Source: Haematococcus lacustris
Lineage: Eukaryota > Chlorophyta > Chlorophyceae > Chlamydomonadales > Haematococcaceae
Length of the DNA: 64,000 nt
Assembly: GCA_030144725.1 (NCBI GenBank)
Contig: JASKMD010000026.1
Location: 5,821,838-5,885,837 of the forward strand
Reading direction: 5' to 3'
A program made the translations under genes and the position numbers. Below are positions 32,259 to 44,186 of the stretch, one piece after another; the stretch's first letter is position 1; every line of letters starts with the position of its first letter. The notes below the pieces were generated by a model. That model did not search any database. It saw only the letters and a list, made by a program, of their open reading frames with translations, and was not told where the DNA came from.

Positions 32259-35200
32259 CTACTTGGCCAACGCCAGAGTCTCGAGAATGCTCTCTGCGCT
32301 GCTGATGGTGAACGCGCCGCCCTCCTCAAGGTTAAGGGCCTTCACGGTTCCGTCCTCCACCAGCATCGCGTAACGCCGGCTGCGCATGCCCAAGCCTGCA
32401 GGCCACCATACACGAGCCGCAGCCTTGCACCAGTGACCTAGAGGAGCCAGTAGCCATACTCCAAGAAGCGCAGAGGGCGATTGGAGACAGCAAGGGAGGT
32501 GGTGGCAGGCTGGCAGTGCGATGTGCCGAAGTCAACTAGCAGCAGGCTGACAGCTCAGCAGCTGAGCAACAACAGCAGGGAGCAACACCATCAAGTCAGC
32601 AGCAGGGTTGTGAATGACAAGAGTCCTTAACCGCAGCTGCTGGCCAGTGGCCCTCCTCTGCCACCCTGCTCAAACTAACCAGCCTCTTGTCCGACTGGCC
32701 CGCCACTAGCAGTAGCACTGGAGGGGTGGGGTACGGCAATGAGTTGGCAAGCTGCAGGCGCTGACAGCTGGCCACCTTCACCGCTTTGGTCGGCTGGCAG
32801 CTGCAAGCTTTGGCCCCGCCCAACTTACCTTTGTCCACCAGGTCCAGTTCCACTCCGCAAGCCTTGGTGAAGGCGGCGTTGCCATCAGCCAGCATCAACA
32901 CCTTGTCACTGGCTCCCACACTCTTGCCCCAGGCGTCCATCACGAAGGCATCCTGCGGGATGGCAGGGGAGGAGGGCAGCGCGGGTGGGGGATGGCAGGG
33001 GATCAAGGCCAGGGTTAGTGCTGGTTAGGGTCAGGGGTGGCAAAGGCTGGGGTTAGAGCTGGGACGGTTGGGTGTGCGAGCCAGGGGGCTGGCACTTCAC
33101 GGGGGTGGCGACGGAGAGAGGCAAGGCAGCCTTAACACCGCCCTCACCCTGCTGCCCTCACCCCTGCCTGCATAGCCTCCGACCCACCCACATTGACAGA
33201 GATGCAGGCGATGGTGTCCACGCCCCTCCCTTTGATCTCCTCCGCACTTTCCACAAACCCTGGCAGGTGCTTCAGGCTGCAGGTGGGAGTAAAGGCGCCT
33301 GTCAGCGCAGCACGACAGGCAGGCAAGCAGGTAGCGGGTGTAGGCAGGGCCAATCCTAGCAAGGAAGGCAAGGCTGCCTGCATGGCCAGCACACAAGAAA
33401 GGCTAGGTGCCAGTCACAAGTCAGTCTGTCTCTGACTCTGACTCTGACTGGAAGTCAACGTCATGCAAGAAAGGCACCGTCAAGCAGCACACCAGCAGCT
33501 CTCTTGCCTCTGCCGTGTTCGCTGCTGCCCGCTGCTGAGCAGGTGCAACCTGTTGATCTGCTGTGATCAATGGTGGTGTTGGTGTAAGTGGTGTTGGTGG
33601 TACTGCTGCTTGTAGTATGCTAGCACGCCCCATGACGGTGCTACTGCATGTCGTTGGCTGTGGTTGCCTGCTATTTGTTGACAACGCTACCGGAAAGGGG
33701 ACAGGGGACAACACCTAATGCTGTCTAGCTGTCTGACCCCTGCCTCCCCTGCCTGCCCCTGCCTGGCCCTAGCCTGCCCCTGCCTGCCCCCAACCTGCCC
33801 CTGCCTCCCCTGCCTGCCCCCAACCTGCCCCTGCCTCCCCTGCCTGCCCCCAACCTGCCCCTGCCTGCCCTCAACCTGCCCCTGCCTCCCCTGCCTGCCC
33901 CTGCCTGGCCCTAGCCTGCCCCTGCCTGCCCCCAACCTGCCCCTGCCTCCCCTGCCTGCCCCCAACCTGCCCCTGCCTCCCCTGCCTGCCCCCAACCTGC
34001 CCCTGCCTCCCCTGCCTGCCCCCAACCTGCCCCTGCCTGCCCCCAACCTGCCCCTGCCTCCCCTGCCTGCCCCTGCCTGGCCCTAGCCTGCCCCTGCCTG
34101 CCCCCAACCTGCCCCTGCCTCCCCTGCCTGCCCCCAACCTGCCCCTGCCTCCCCTGCCTGCCCCCAACCTGCCCCTGCCTGCCCCCAACCTGCCCCTGCC
34201 TCCCCTGCCTGCCCCTGCCTGGCCCTAGCCTGCCCCTGCCTGCCCCCAACCTGCCCCTGCCTCCCCTGCCTGCCCCTGCCTGGCCCTAGCCTGCCCCTGC
34301 CTGCCCCCAACCTGCCCCTGCCTCCCCTGCCTGCCCCCAACCTGCCCCTGCCTCCCCTGCCTGCCCCCAACCTGCCCCTGCCTGCCCCCAACCTGCCCCT
34401 GCCTCCCCTGCCTGCCCCTGCCTGGCCCTAGCCTGCCCCTGCCTGCCCCCAACCTGCCCCTGCCTCCCCTGCCTGCCCCTGCCTGGCCCTAGCCTGCCCC
34501 TGCCTGCCCCCAACCTGCCCCTGCCTCCCCTGCCTGCCCCCAACCTGCCCCTGCCTCCCCTGCCTGCCCCCAACCTGCCCCTGCCTGCCCCCAACCTGCC
34601 CCTGCCTCCCATGCCTGCCCCTGCCTGGCCCTAGCCTGCCCCTGCCTGCCCCCAACCTGCCCCTGCCTCCCCTGCCTGCCCCTGCCTGGCCCTAGCCTGC
34701 CCCTGCCTGCCCCCAACCTGCCCCTGCCTCCCCTGCCTGCCCCTGCCTGGCCCTAGCCTGCCCCTGCCTGCCCCCAACCTGCCCCTGCCTCCCCTGCCTG
34801 CCCCTGCCTGGCCCTAGCCTGCCCCTGCCTGCCCCCAACCTGCCCCTGCCTCCCCTGCCTGCCCCTGCCTGGCCCTAGCCTGCCCCTGCCTGCCCCCAAC
34901 CTGCCCCTGCCTCCCCTGCCTGCCCCCAACCTGCCCCTGCCTCCCCTGCCTGCCCCCAACCTGCCCCTGCCTGCCCCCAACCTGCCCCTGCCTCCCCTGC
35001 CTGCCCCTGCCTGGCCCTAGCCTGCCCCTGCCTGCCCCCAACCTGCCCCTGCCTCCCCTGCCTGCCCCTGCCTGGCCCTAGCCTGCCCCTGCCTGCCCCC
35101 AACCTGCCCCTGCCTCCCCTGCCTGCCCCTGCCTGGCCCTAGCCTGCCCCTGCCTGCCCCCAACCTGCCCCTGCCTCCCCTGCCTGCCCCTGCCTGGCCC

Positions 35201-38200
35201 TAGCCTGCCCCTGCCTGCCCCCAACCTGCCCCTGCCTCCCCTGCCTGCCCCTGCCTGGCCCTAGCCTGCCCCTGCCTGCCCCTGCCTGGCCCTAGCCTGC
35301 CCCTGCCTGCCCCTGCCTGGCCCTAGCCTGCCCCTGCCTGCCCCTGCCTGGCCCTAGCCTGCCCCTGCCTGCCCCTGCCTGGCCCTAGCCTGCCCCTGCC
35401 TGCCCCTGCCTGGCCCTAGCCTGCCCCTGCCTGCCCCTGCCTGGCCCTAGCCTGCCCCTGCCTGCCCCTGCCTGGCCCTAGCCTGCCCCTGCCTGCCCCT
35501 GCCTGGCCCTAGCCTGCCCCTGCCTGCCCCTGCCTGGCCCTGCCTGCCCCTGCCTGCCCCTGCCTGGCCCTAGCCTGCCCCTGCCTGCCCCTGCCTGGCC
35601 CTAGCCTGCCCCTGCCTGCCCCTGCCTGGCCCTAGCCTGCCCCTGCCTGCCCCTGCCTGGCCCTAGCCTGCCCCTGCCTGCCCCTGCCTGGCCCTAGCCT
35701 GCCCCTGCCTGCCCCTGCCTGGCCCTAGCCTGCCCCTGCCTGCCCCTGCCTGGCCCTAGCCTGCCCCTGCCTGCCCCTGCCTGGCCCTGCCTGCCCCTGC
35801 CTGCCCCTGCCTGGCCCTAGCCTGCCCCTGCCTGCCCCTGCCTGGCCCTAGCCTGCCCCTGCCTGCCCCTGCCTGGCCCTAGCCTGCCCCTGCCTGCCCC
35901 TGCCTGGCCCTAGCCTGCCCCTGCCTGCCCCTGCCTGGCCCTAGCCTGCCCCTGCCTGCCCCTGCCTGGCCCTAGCCTGCCCCTGCCTGCCCCTGCCTGG
36001 CCCTAGCCTGCCCCTGCCTGCCCCTGCCTGGCCCTAGCCTGCCCCTGCCTGCCCCTGCCTGGCCCTAGCCTGCCCCTGCCTGCCCCTGCCTGGCCCTGCC
36101 TGCCCCTGCCTGCCCCTGCCTGGCCCTAGCCTGCCCCTGCCTGCCCCTGCCTGGCCCTAGCCTGCCCCTGCCTGCCCCTGCCTGGCCCTAGCCTGCCCCT
36201 GCCTGCCCCTGCCTGGCCCTAGCCTGCCCCTGCCTGCCCCTGCCTGGCCCTAGCCTGCCCCTGCCTGGCCCTAGCCTGCCCCTGCCTGCCCCTGCCTGGC
36301 CCTGCCTGCCCCTGCCTGCCCCTGCCTGCCCCTGCCTGCCCCTGCCTGGCCCTAGCCTGCCCCTGCCTGCCCCTGCCTGCCCCTGCCTGCCCCTGCCTGG
36401 CCCTAGCCTGCCCCTGCCTGCCCCTGCCTGGCCCTGCCTGCCCCTGCCTGCCCCTGCCTGGCCCTAGCCTGCCCCTGCCTGCCCCTGCCTGGCCCTGCCT
36501 GCCCCTGCCTGCCCCTGCCTGGCCCTAGCCTGCCCCTGCCTGCCCCTGCCTGCCCCTGCCTGGCCCTAGCCTGCCCCTGCCTGGCCCTAGCCTGCCCCTG
36601 CCTGCCCCTGCCTGCCCCTGCCTGCCCCTGCCTGGCCCTAGCCTGCCCCTGCCTGCCCCTGCCTGGCCCTGCCTGCCCCTGCCTGCCCCTGCCTGGCCCT
36701 AGCCTGCCCCTGCCTGCCCCTGCCTGCCCCTGCCTGGCCCTAGCCTGCCCCTGCCTGGCCCTAGCCTGCCCCTGCCTGCCCCTGCCTGCCCCTGCCTGCC
36801 CCTGCCTGCCCCTGCCTGGCCCTAGCCTGCCCCTGCCTGCCCCTGCCTGGCCCTGCCTGCCCCTGCCTGCCCCTGCCTGGCCCTAGCCTGCCCCTGCCTG
36901 CCCCTGCCTGCCCCTGCCTGGCCCTAGCCTGCCCCTGCCTGGCCCTAGCCTGCCCCTGCCTGCCCCTGCCTGCCCCTGCCTGCCCCTGCCTGGCCCTAGC
37001 CTGCCCCTGCCTGCCCCTGCCTGGCCCTGCCTGCCCCTGCCTGCCCCTGCCTGGCCCTAGCCTGCCCCTGCCTGCCCCTGCCTGCCCCTGCCTGGCCCTA
37101 GCCTGCCCCTGCCTGGCCCTAGCCTGCCCCTGCCTGGCCCTGCCTGCCCCTGCCTGCCCCTGCCTGGCCCTAGCCTGCCCCTGCCTGCCCCTGCCTGGCC
37201 CTGGTTAGCTCCAGCCTGCCCCTGCGTACCAGGCACAGCGAAGAAGACAACCTTCTTTCCCTTGCACAAGCTGTCCACGCTGGCCTCTTTCATGTTGCCC
37301 TCGCTGTCAAAGTACTTGAATGACGCCTGGCGGGGAGGGGGCAGGGGAGGGCAAGGCGGCAAGAGCAGGCCATGGTGTCAGCAGGCGGGCCACCTCCCAG
37401 GCAGCTTCAGTGCTTGCTGAACGTCAAACTACCTCAGAGCTGCTTCACAAAGGCCAGCAGTTAGGGGCTGTGAGCAGACAAGGCAGGCAGGCAGGCTCTG
37501 AGCACTGCAGCGCCTACTCAGGTTTGTGTCATCTTGCAGCCAAAACAGCGCCGGGTCAAGTTGCTGTTTCACGAGGAACCCCACTTGCCCCACCACCTGA
37601 CCCCTGGATCAAATCCCCAACCCACTCATTCTAAGCAAGGGGGTCGCAAGGACCCCGGCTCCATGTCATGCTTGGCTGCCCTCATGTAGGCATTATGCTG
37701 TTGAGCAGGCTATCGAGCAGGTCATAGGGCAAGGACTCCGGCAGGTCATAGGGCAAATGCCTGTGCAAGTCTTTGCTATAAATTGAGCAGTAGGACATCA
37801 GCAGGAGTGCTTACGCTCGTTGAGCCATGAAAACCTGATTACCTGACTATTGGCATGGGCTGTACAGGTCATGAAAATGAGCTGTGTAACTCACGGACAG
37901 GAGCAGACACACTGCTGACGCTGTCTAGCCTCACAGGGCGTGGGAGCATGTGCCGTTCCTGGGCAGTACTTGGGCAGTACCTGGGCAGTGCCTAGGTGGT
38001 AATGATGGGTCCTAGCTGTGTGCAGACTTATGAGGCTCTCGGCCTAAGAGGAATGAGTGCACGACAGGTTGGACGCACAGCACAGCGGGTGGGCTGTGCG
38101 GGCATTCCGAGGATTCAATGGCGCAGCATGTGTAAGAGGATGAGGCCTCACAGATCCAGGGCTCTAGCTGTCTCTGCATTGCACCTGCGGTAGTTTATCT

Positions 38201-38412
38201 CCTACTGCGATGGCGTGCGCAGTCACGAAGGTGCGGGCGCTCGCGATGCGCACAGTAGAGGCAGCAGGGAAAGAGCTGCGGGAGCAGCGACCAATAAGGA
38301 AAGACTCGGTCAGTGCCTCCAAAGCAACATCGCCCGCGATTGCGTGCAACCCCGGACACCTGCGAAGCATCTGCGCGCCTGCCCGCTGCATGGGCGCGAG
38401 TGTCGACAGCAT
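32259..38412 (-). CDS. PRXIIE: type II peroxiredoxin, organelle-targeted
   Basis: A thiol peroxidase that reduces H2O2 and alkyl hydroperoxides, probably in the plastid. Five phase-consistent exons: 38412-38185, 37326-37230, 33298-33192, 32952-32829, 32395-32259 (about 230 residues). The first encodes a Ser/Arg/Ala leader and then IAVGDKLP. The peroxidatic Cys is in [16 protein letters not shown], completed across the exon 2/3 junction, and the resolving Cys in DTIACISVN. Next come [32 protein letters not shown] and the C-terminal [14 protein letters not shown]. The match is closest to the plant chloroplast PrxII group. The start at 38412 is the first in-frame ATG; two later ATGs (38391, 38370) would shorten only the leader. 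Intron 2 is 3.9 kb because of a minisatellite. Confidence 0.94.
33730..37205 (+). repeat. 3.5-kb C-rich minisatellite in peroxiredoxin intron 2
   Basis: Tandem array built from short modules: CCCCTGCCTGCCCC, AACCTG, CCTCCCCTGCCTG and CTGGCCCTAGCCTG. The left part (33730-35270) uses about 30-bp units with CCCCCAACCTG. The right part (35270-37205) is mainly a 31-bp unit with CTGGCCCTAGCCTG. Blocks recur as higher-order units, for instance near 36300-36560 and 36600-36780. The transcribed (minus) strand is G-rich. Confidence 0.97.
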
Positions 38413-38921
38413 CTCTTCAATTGAGTCCTATCAACGAGCTCGCTTGAGATTAGTGGCGGGAGATTGCATGGGCAGTGCAGACTTTTCTGCCAAACCCAGC
38501 AATGCTTCAGAACGCTCTCACACAAGGCATACCCAAGCCAGGGTCGGCTCGCAGATGAGCTAGAGGGCTCCAAACATGTGTACTGACAGTGCATTTCGTC
38601 TATGCCTGCCAACCTGGCCCCATACTATGGCCCCATAGCCCCCGATTCGAATTGTAGGTTACATTGACCCAGCCCCCTTGTCCCTCACTAGGGCCTCCAT
38701 TTGAGCCGGACCAGTAGCGACCACTAGTGGCCACTAGCGAGAATACTAGGGACCACTAGTGGGCAATAGACGCCCGACTCAAGTGGTGTTAATGGGCTGT
38801 GTGGAGTGTACCCAACACACATAGTGCATGAGGGCCTACCACCTACACTATTGCCTGACCACGAGGGCTATTGTGTAGAGTTGGCATGAAAAACATGCAC
38901 TGATTGTGAGTTGATGACAGC
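38413..38921. other. intergenic, peroxiredoxin 5' side
   Basis: Upstream region of the peroxiredoxin and downstream flank of the Fanzor-like gene. Short repeated words GACCACTAGTGG and GCCACTAG occur at 38715-38765. No gene is recognised. Confidence 0.4.
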
Positions 38922-40190
38922 TCAACAAAGGGGGGCAGGCTGCTGCTCCTGCTCCTCGGCCTTGGGTGGCTTGTCTCGCAGCCGCTTGTATCCATGCTCA
39001 GGGTACTCCTTGCCCTTGGCTGGCAGCTTCCCCTGCTCTGGCCAGTAGCACAGCTCCAGCGGGCGCCACCGGCTCTCCCCAATGCGCTGCATGTTCAATG
39101 CCGCGTTGCAGTCCCTGTCCAGCCACCTGCCTGGCTGTGGTGCTGGCTTTGCCTTGGCAGCCTTGGTGGGCTGGGTAGGCTCAGCTGCCTCTGGCTCAGC
39201 CTTGGTGCGCTTGCTGCGCTTGGCTGGCGGGGGAGTGCTGGGCCCTGGATCTGAGGCTGCTGGCTGTGTGGCCTCCTGGCTGCTGCATGGGGCCTGTGGG
39301 GGCTTCCGGGGGGTCACTACCGGGCACCACATCAGGCCCCGCACTGGCAGGTCACGCTGCTGGCTCCAGGCTGGGCGTAGCAGGCGGAGGTCCACCTGTC
39401 CTGCTGGGGGCTTCCAGTCTGCACGCCTGCTGGGCTGCTCATGGTCCAGCTCCTCCTCACAGGGCTGCTGGCCATTCACTGCTGAGCTGACCCGGGTGGT
39501 GCGGTGCTCATCCACATGCACCACCCTGCCCCGCCGCTGGTCTGAGCCCCTGGGCCTGCACACCACCTTGCAGCAGCCACGCAGCACCGCATCCGCACCC
39601 CACCCACCCCCAGTGCCAATGCTAGCTGCATTAAAGAACATTACTAGCTGCTTGGCATGCCCATGTCGCTTCATAGACACCTCCGCCATGTCCACCTTCA
39701 ACTGCAGCCATGCACACAAGGCACATACATGGTGGCTGACATGGTGGTACCAGGTTAGGCATGGCACAGTCAACTACTCTTTCACTTCATGCCCAACCCT
39801 CCACCTCTCAGTCCCTTACCCTCCCTCCCACCTACACACCCTCACCTTCTTGAATAACTGCTCCAGTGCCCGGTCCTGGGCTCCGTACAGCCGCAGCCGC
39901 TGCCCTGCCCACTTGGGGTCCAGGGACACCTCCCACACCGCATCCTTGGTGGCCAGGGTGACGGTGATGTGCTTTAGGCTGGCCGCCAGGGAGGTGCCAG
40001 CTGAGCTTGCTGCTGCCATGTGCTGGAGGTTGGGCTTGATAGGTGCTAGCCACCGCTCGGTGTCCCGGCGGGAGTTGTTCAGGCCGCTGGCATGCTTCAC
40101 CTGGCCCTTGGTCAGCTTCCACTTTCGTCCTGAGTGCCGGTCTATGAGGGTGGAGGGAGTCGACTGGCAGGGCTGCGGGGCGCACCTGAG
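38922..40190 (-). CDS. Fanzor/TnpB-like RuvC protein, copy A, 5' end incomplete
   Basis: Fanzors are eukaryotic relatives of the IS605 TnpB RNA-guided nucleases. Two exons join in phase: about 40190-39846 and 39701-38922. Order of motifs: HASGLNNSRRDTERWLAP, then LRLYGAQDRALEQLF, AKQLVMFFNAASIGTGGGWG, VVHVDEHRTTRVSSAV, LRPAWSQQRDLPVRGLMWCP, a 50-residue linker with KRSKRTK (possible nuclear localisation signal) and the RuvC-III motif RWLDRDCNAALNMQRIG with PLELCYW. The RuvC-I aspartate segment normally lies before HASG and is not visible upstream to 40400, so the N-terminal half is lost or in unrecognised exons. The zinc-ribbon CxxC after the TT is replaced by VSSAV. Calling it a Fanzor rests on motif order seen by eye; another TnpB-derived family is possible. 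Confidence 0.6.
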
Positions 40191-41797
40191 AACACCACAC
40201 TAGCGCTCTCACTTAGCCTCATGACGCCTCTTGCTCCGGGCTGGTTGGCAGGCTGGTTGGCCGGGCAGTCGCTGTCTAACCACCCCTGCACCCTACCCTC
40301 AAGCCTGGACTGGCAGCAGTGCTGCTGCAGCTCACGGTACGCGGGGCATGCGCGCTCCACGTGAATCGCCGGGTGCAGCTCTCAGCCATCAGCTCCAGCA
40401 TGCCTGCCTGGCCTTTCGGCCTGTCCACCATCATCCAGCAGGCCTGCAGCACCACCCTGACACCATACCCAACCAGCTGCCCAAAGCTGGCTGCTCCTGC
40501 CTTGCTGCACTGGCAACCAACAAACAGCTAGTTAAGGATTAGCAAGCATGGAGCAAGTGCAGGCTGCAGCAACAGGCATGCCCAGCTGGGCGCAGCCCAT
40601 AGTGGTCAATGCTGCGTGGTGGACGCTCCATGCAGGCATGCGAGCGAAATGGCAGGGGGGGGGCTAGGGTGCCACAGGTCACACGTGGCAAAAGGAGGAG
40701 GGTGGGAGGGGAGGTAGGGGTGGGGAAGGATCGGGAGGGCGTGGTAGAAAGGTTAGAAAGGGGATGAGTAGAATGGAGGGGGCATAGAGGGGGAGGTTTG
40801 GGAGGACTCAAGGCATGGGGCATAGCAACCACAATGCTGACAAGAAGAAAGAGGTAGCAGCCACAGCAGCAGCCTGTGCTAGTGCAACCCCTGGCTGAGG
40901 CACCTACCCGTCAGAGCCTCAACGTCTGGGAGCTGCGGGGATTGAAAGGGGGCTGCAACACTAAAGGGGGCGAGGGGATAGGGTGATGAGGGGAGTGGTG
41001 GTGGTAAGGGAAGTGGGGGGGAAGGGGTGAGAAGCATGGGGGCATGAGAGTAGGGGTGGAGGTGCTGGCCCATTGCTGGCTCCTTGCTGCCTGCTGCTCC
41101 CCTTAATGGTTCAAAGGGTCAAACTCTCAGCCTTGCTTCTTGCTGCGCCTGGCGAGACTGTTGCTTGCTGCTCGCCCCCCTGGACGGGGCAAGGGTCCTG
41201 AGGCCTAGATCAAGGAGCTGCTCCTAACTGCAGATGCTGGCTCCTGTTCCGGCTCTTGGTCATGGCTCCTGGCACTTCAAGGGATGGGGAATTGGAGGAA
41301 CAGAAGGAGGTAGGCCGAAGCATGGTAAGGATAGGGACGGCAGTTGCATGTTGAGGAGGTGGCAGCAGTGCAGAGAGGCCGGAGAGGGTATAACTTGCAA
41401 TGGGCCAGGGAATCTAATTCTGGATGCCTGTCTAGTGAAGTTGCTAGGTGGCCTGCGTGCTGCTGTGTGAGACAGCGTTTATGGGCATAGGATATGGGAC
41501 AGATGGAAGGGGTAGGGGTAGGGGTAGGCACTAGCACTAGCACTGAAGGGAGCGGACAATGAAAAAGGAATGAATGTGGGACTAGTTGCTTAGTGCTCTG
41601 TCTCCGTGTCCCGCGGAGACAGCAGCGATGTAACAGCATGGCGGGGCAGCCTGGACTCAAAGCTGGAGGCAGCTTGAAACGTGGCTGCTGCACAGTGAGC
41701 CGCAAGCCGATGCCGTCTGCCGCTAATGTAAGCATATTGTAAGCTTCGTGGTTCGCCTACAGCAAGTTTCCCTGTGTCCCTATCCTTCTGTGGAGCC
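40191..41797. other. 1.6 kb without recognisable gene
   Basis: May contain missing 5' exons of the Fanzor-like gene (up to about 40400). From 40670 to 41060 the plus strand is a purine-rich stretch (GGAGGGTGGGAGGGG type). The rest shows no supported feature. Confidence 0.4.
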
Positions 41798-42013
41798 CTA
41801 TCCTTCTGTGGAGTGAGTGACCGGTGTGTGTCCCAAACCTAGGGCCGTAACCCTGGTGTGACCGCTGCTACCGCTGGTGCCGCCGCTGCCATGACCGCAG
41901 CAGGCATTTGGTCCGCCTGGGTTAGGCATGGCTGGGCGGCCCCTCCGGCTGCTGAGCTCACGAGGGCGGCCCGGCCCGGTTGCAATGCGGCGGATGTTCA
42001 GCGCGGCTGACAC
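41798..42013 (-). pseudogene. Fanzor/TnpB-like C-terminal exon fragment, copy D
   Basis: Reads VSAALNIRRIATGPGRPREL and RRGRPAMPNPGGP. This matches the last exon of the copy at 61.7 kb (VSAALNIRRCAVGPGPRPTE, GRPAMPKPGRP). The aspartates of DRD just upstream are absent, so the fragment begins inside the RuvC-III motif. It is too short and incomplete to function. Confidence 0.65.
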
Positions 42014-42513
42014 TCAGGCGCCCCCAACTAACAGAAAACCTACCCCTGGTAGTAGGACGGCTGTAACTTTGCACCCACTGCGCCAAGTATTATGCTAAAT
42101 AATTCACAATGTAGTCAACCCAGCCAGCTACCTTTCACCCATCCAGAATAATCATACACTGGGTAGGCCGTGCACAGCAAAGCGTCAAAGTTAGTAATTT
42201 AAATTTGAGCCATAGCGGAGCATGCAGTCATCGCTACGACCGACCGCGTCGCTTAGGCTGCTCTACGCGAGCATGCGCGTTGACAGCAACAGTCGGAATG
42301 GAAAACGGTTGCGGGAATGTGGCACGGAGGTAGTTGGCAGGTGCGGTTGGGAGAGGTGGCCACTATAACTGGGCAATAACACGATGGTTTGCACGGAGAG
42401 TGAGAAGTCACAGAGACAGTTTGCACGCCACTTTGCACGCCGGCGTGCAAAACATTGAATAACCTAAAAAAAGGGCCGGTTATTTTGGGCTCTCACTGAG
42501 AGAGTCTCAGTGG

Positions 42514-44186
42514 ATGGGCGGGCAAGGCAGCGGCCGCAAGCGCAAGGCCAACGCTGAGGCCAACGCCGAGGCCAACGCCGAGGCGGATACTAGCAATGGC
42601 GATGCAAGGTGGGGTTCCGCAGTGGATATGCGAGGTGGGGTTGCGCAGTGGATGTGCGTGTGTGGATGCGGTGCGGTGCAGCGTTGTGCATGTGCAGGGA
42701 TCCAGAGCAGCTAACAACAGAGCAGCTGCAGCACGTCTTGCAGATAAGTACATGCAATATCCATATTCACTTATCACCATCTCTATGCCCCTTGTTGCCT
42801 CCCGCTCAACTATGCTAGCTCCTTGCCCTTGTCCATGTTGCACAATTGCAACTTACCTTGCTTCCTTGTGCTTGCTATATCAGGTGTATGACATGCTTGC
42901 GCCAGCAAACATGCAAGACACCCTAGCAGCGCTGCAGCAAACTGTCAAGCAGTTGCCTGCTACCCTTGGCAGTGCGATGTGCTCCTATGATACAGATGGG
43001 GCAACAACCCAGCCAACAGACCAGCCAGCTGCCCAGCCACCCCGCCCAGCCCAGCCCACCCAGCCAGCTGCCCAGCCACAGCTCTCTCCATCTGCCCAGC
43101 CCAGCTGCCAGCCCTGCAGCAGGAGCCAGCCCTGCAGCAGGTGCCCTGGCCAGGCTCCTGCCCAGCCCAGGTGCCAGCCCTGCAGCAGGTACCATCCCTG
43201 CAGCAGGTGCCCTGGTCAGGCTCCTGCCCAGCCCTGCAGCAGGTGCCCTGGCCAGGCTCCTGCCCAGCCCAGGTGCCAGCCCTGCAGCAGGTACCATCCC
43301 TGCAGCAGGTGCCCTGGCCAGGCTCCTGCCCAGCCCTGCAGCAGGTGCCCTGGCCAGGCGCCAGCCCAGCCCAGCTGCCAGCCCTGCAGCAGGTGCCCAG
43401 CCAAGGGTTACCATGCAGCACCTGCCCAGCCTAGGGGCCAGCCTTGGAGGCACCACAAGTCAGGCTAGCTCCACGGTCAGCGGTAGGAAGAGCCATAGAC
43501 ATGGGCAGGAGGCGTGGATGAGCGACGTCAACAGCACACCTGCAGCTGTTAGAGAATGGCAAGAGGGTGGCGGCTTAAGGCAGCCGTTAGAAGCTTTGGA
43601 AAGTCAGCCGGGAAGGCCGCACACGGCGGGCAACAGCTACTATGCACAGCAACTTGGACGCTTTAAAGATATCCCGTTCACCTTAAAAGTCATCCAGCGT
43701 CAGCGCAGTATTGCTACCCTCAAGGACACAGCTGTAGTTGTGCAAGCAGAGGCTGATGCACACTTCCAACAACTGGCAGCTGCCTCAGGTGGTCCCAATA
43801 AGAAGCGCACCAGCCGAGCGTGGTCAGGGTACCTGGCATGGCTCGAGGAGGCCTATCCCCAGCAGGTCAGCGTGGCAAGGAGGTGGAAGCAGGACCCATC
43901 AGCAAGTGCCGCCCAGGTCACTGCAATGCTTGCAGAGGCACAATTGCCCAAAGCAGTGCTTACAACACCTATGAAACAATTGCAGCAGACTCGAGCAGCC
44001 ACTGGCAATGCACCCCCTGCTGTCGGTTGGGCCAGAAAGCAGCTGGCTTTTCCCACAGCTCCGGACTCACAGCTGATAGCAGGGACTGGCCCCTCTGTTG
44101 GGCTGGCAGCTGCTAGGCTGGCTACAGCACCACCAGAGGAAGCATGGGCTGCCCCCTCTGCTGGATCGGCAGCTAATGAGCAGTAG
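42514..44186 (+). CDS. hypothetical basic/Pro-Gln-rich protein, multi-exon
   Basis: Not recognised. A likely start at 42514 reads MGGQGSGRKRK followed by three ANAE repeats; GRKRK could be a nuclear signal. Phase-consistent exons follow: 42514-42608, 42698-42747 (DPEQLTTEQLQHVLQ), and from 42906 (NMQDTLAALQQTVKQL). From 43080 to 43430 a repeat of about 36 bases (CTGCAGCAGGTGCCCTGGCC type) is open in all three frames. The frame then used ends at 44186 and contains SYYAQQLGRFKDIPFTLKVI and KKRTSRAWSGYLAWLEEAYP. How the frame passes through the repeat is unresolved. A mobile-element origin is possible but no terminal repeats were found. Confidence 0.45.

Noticed and set aside
33687..37362. Many Gly/Arg/Gln-repeat frames, and superficial resemblance to a CRISPR array
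   Set aside because: There are no unique spacers: repeats are contiguous with variable unit length, in a nuclear intron.
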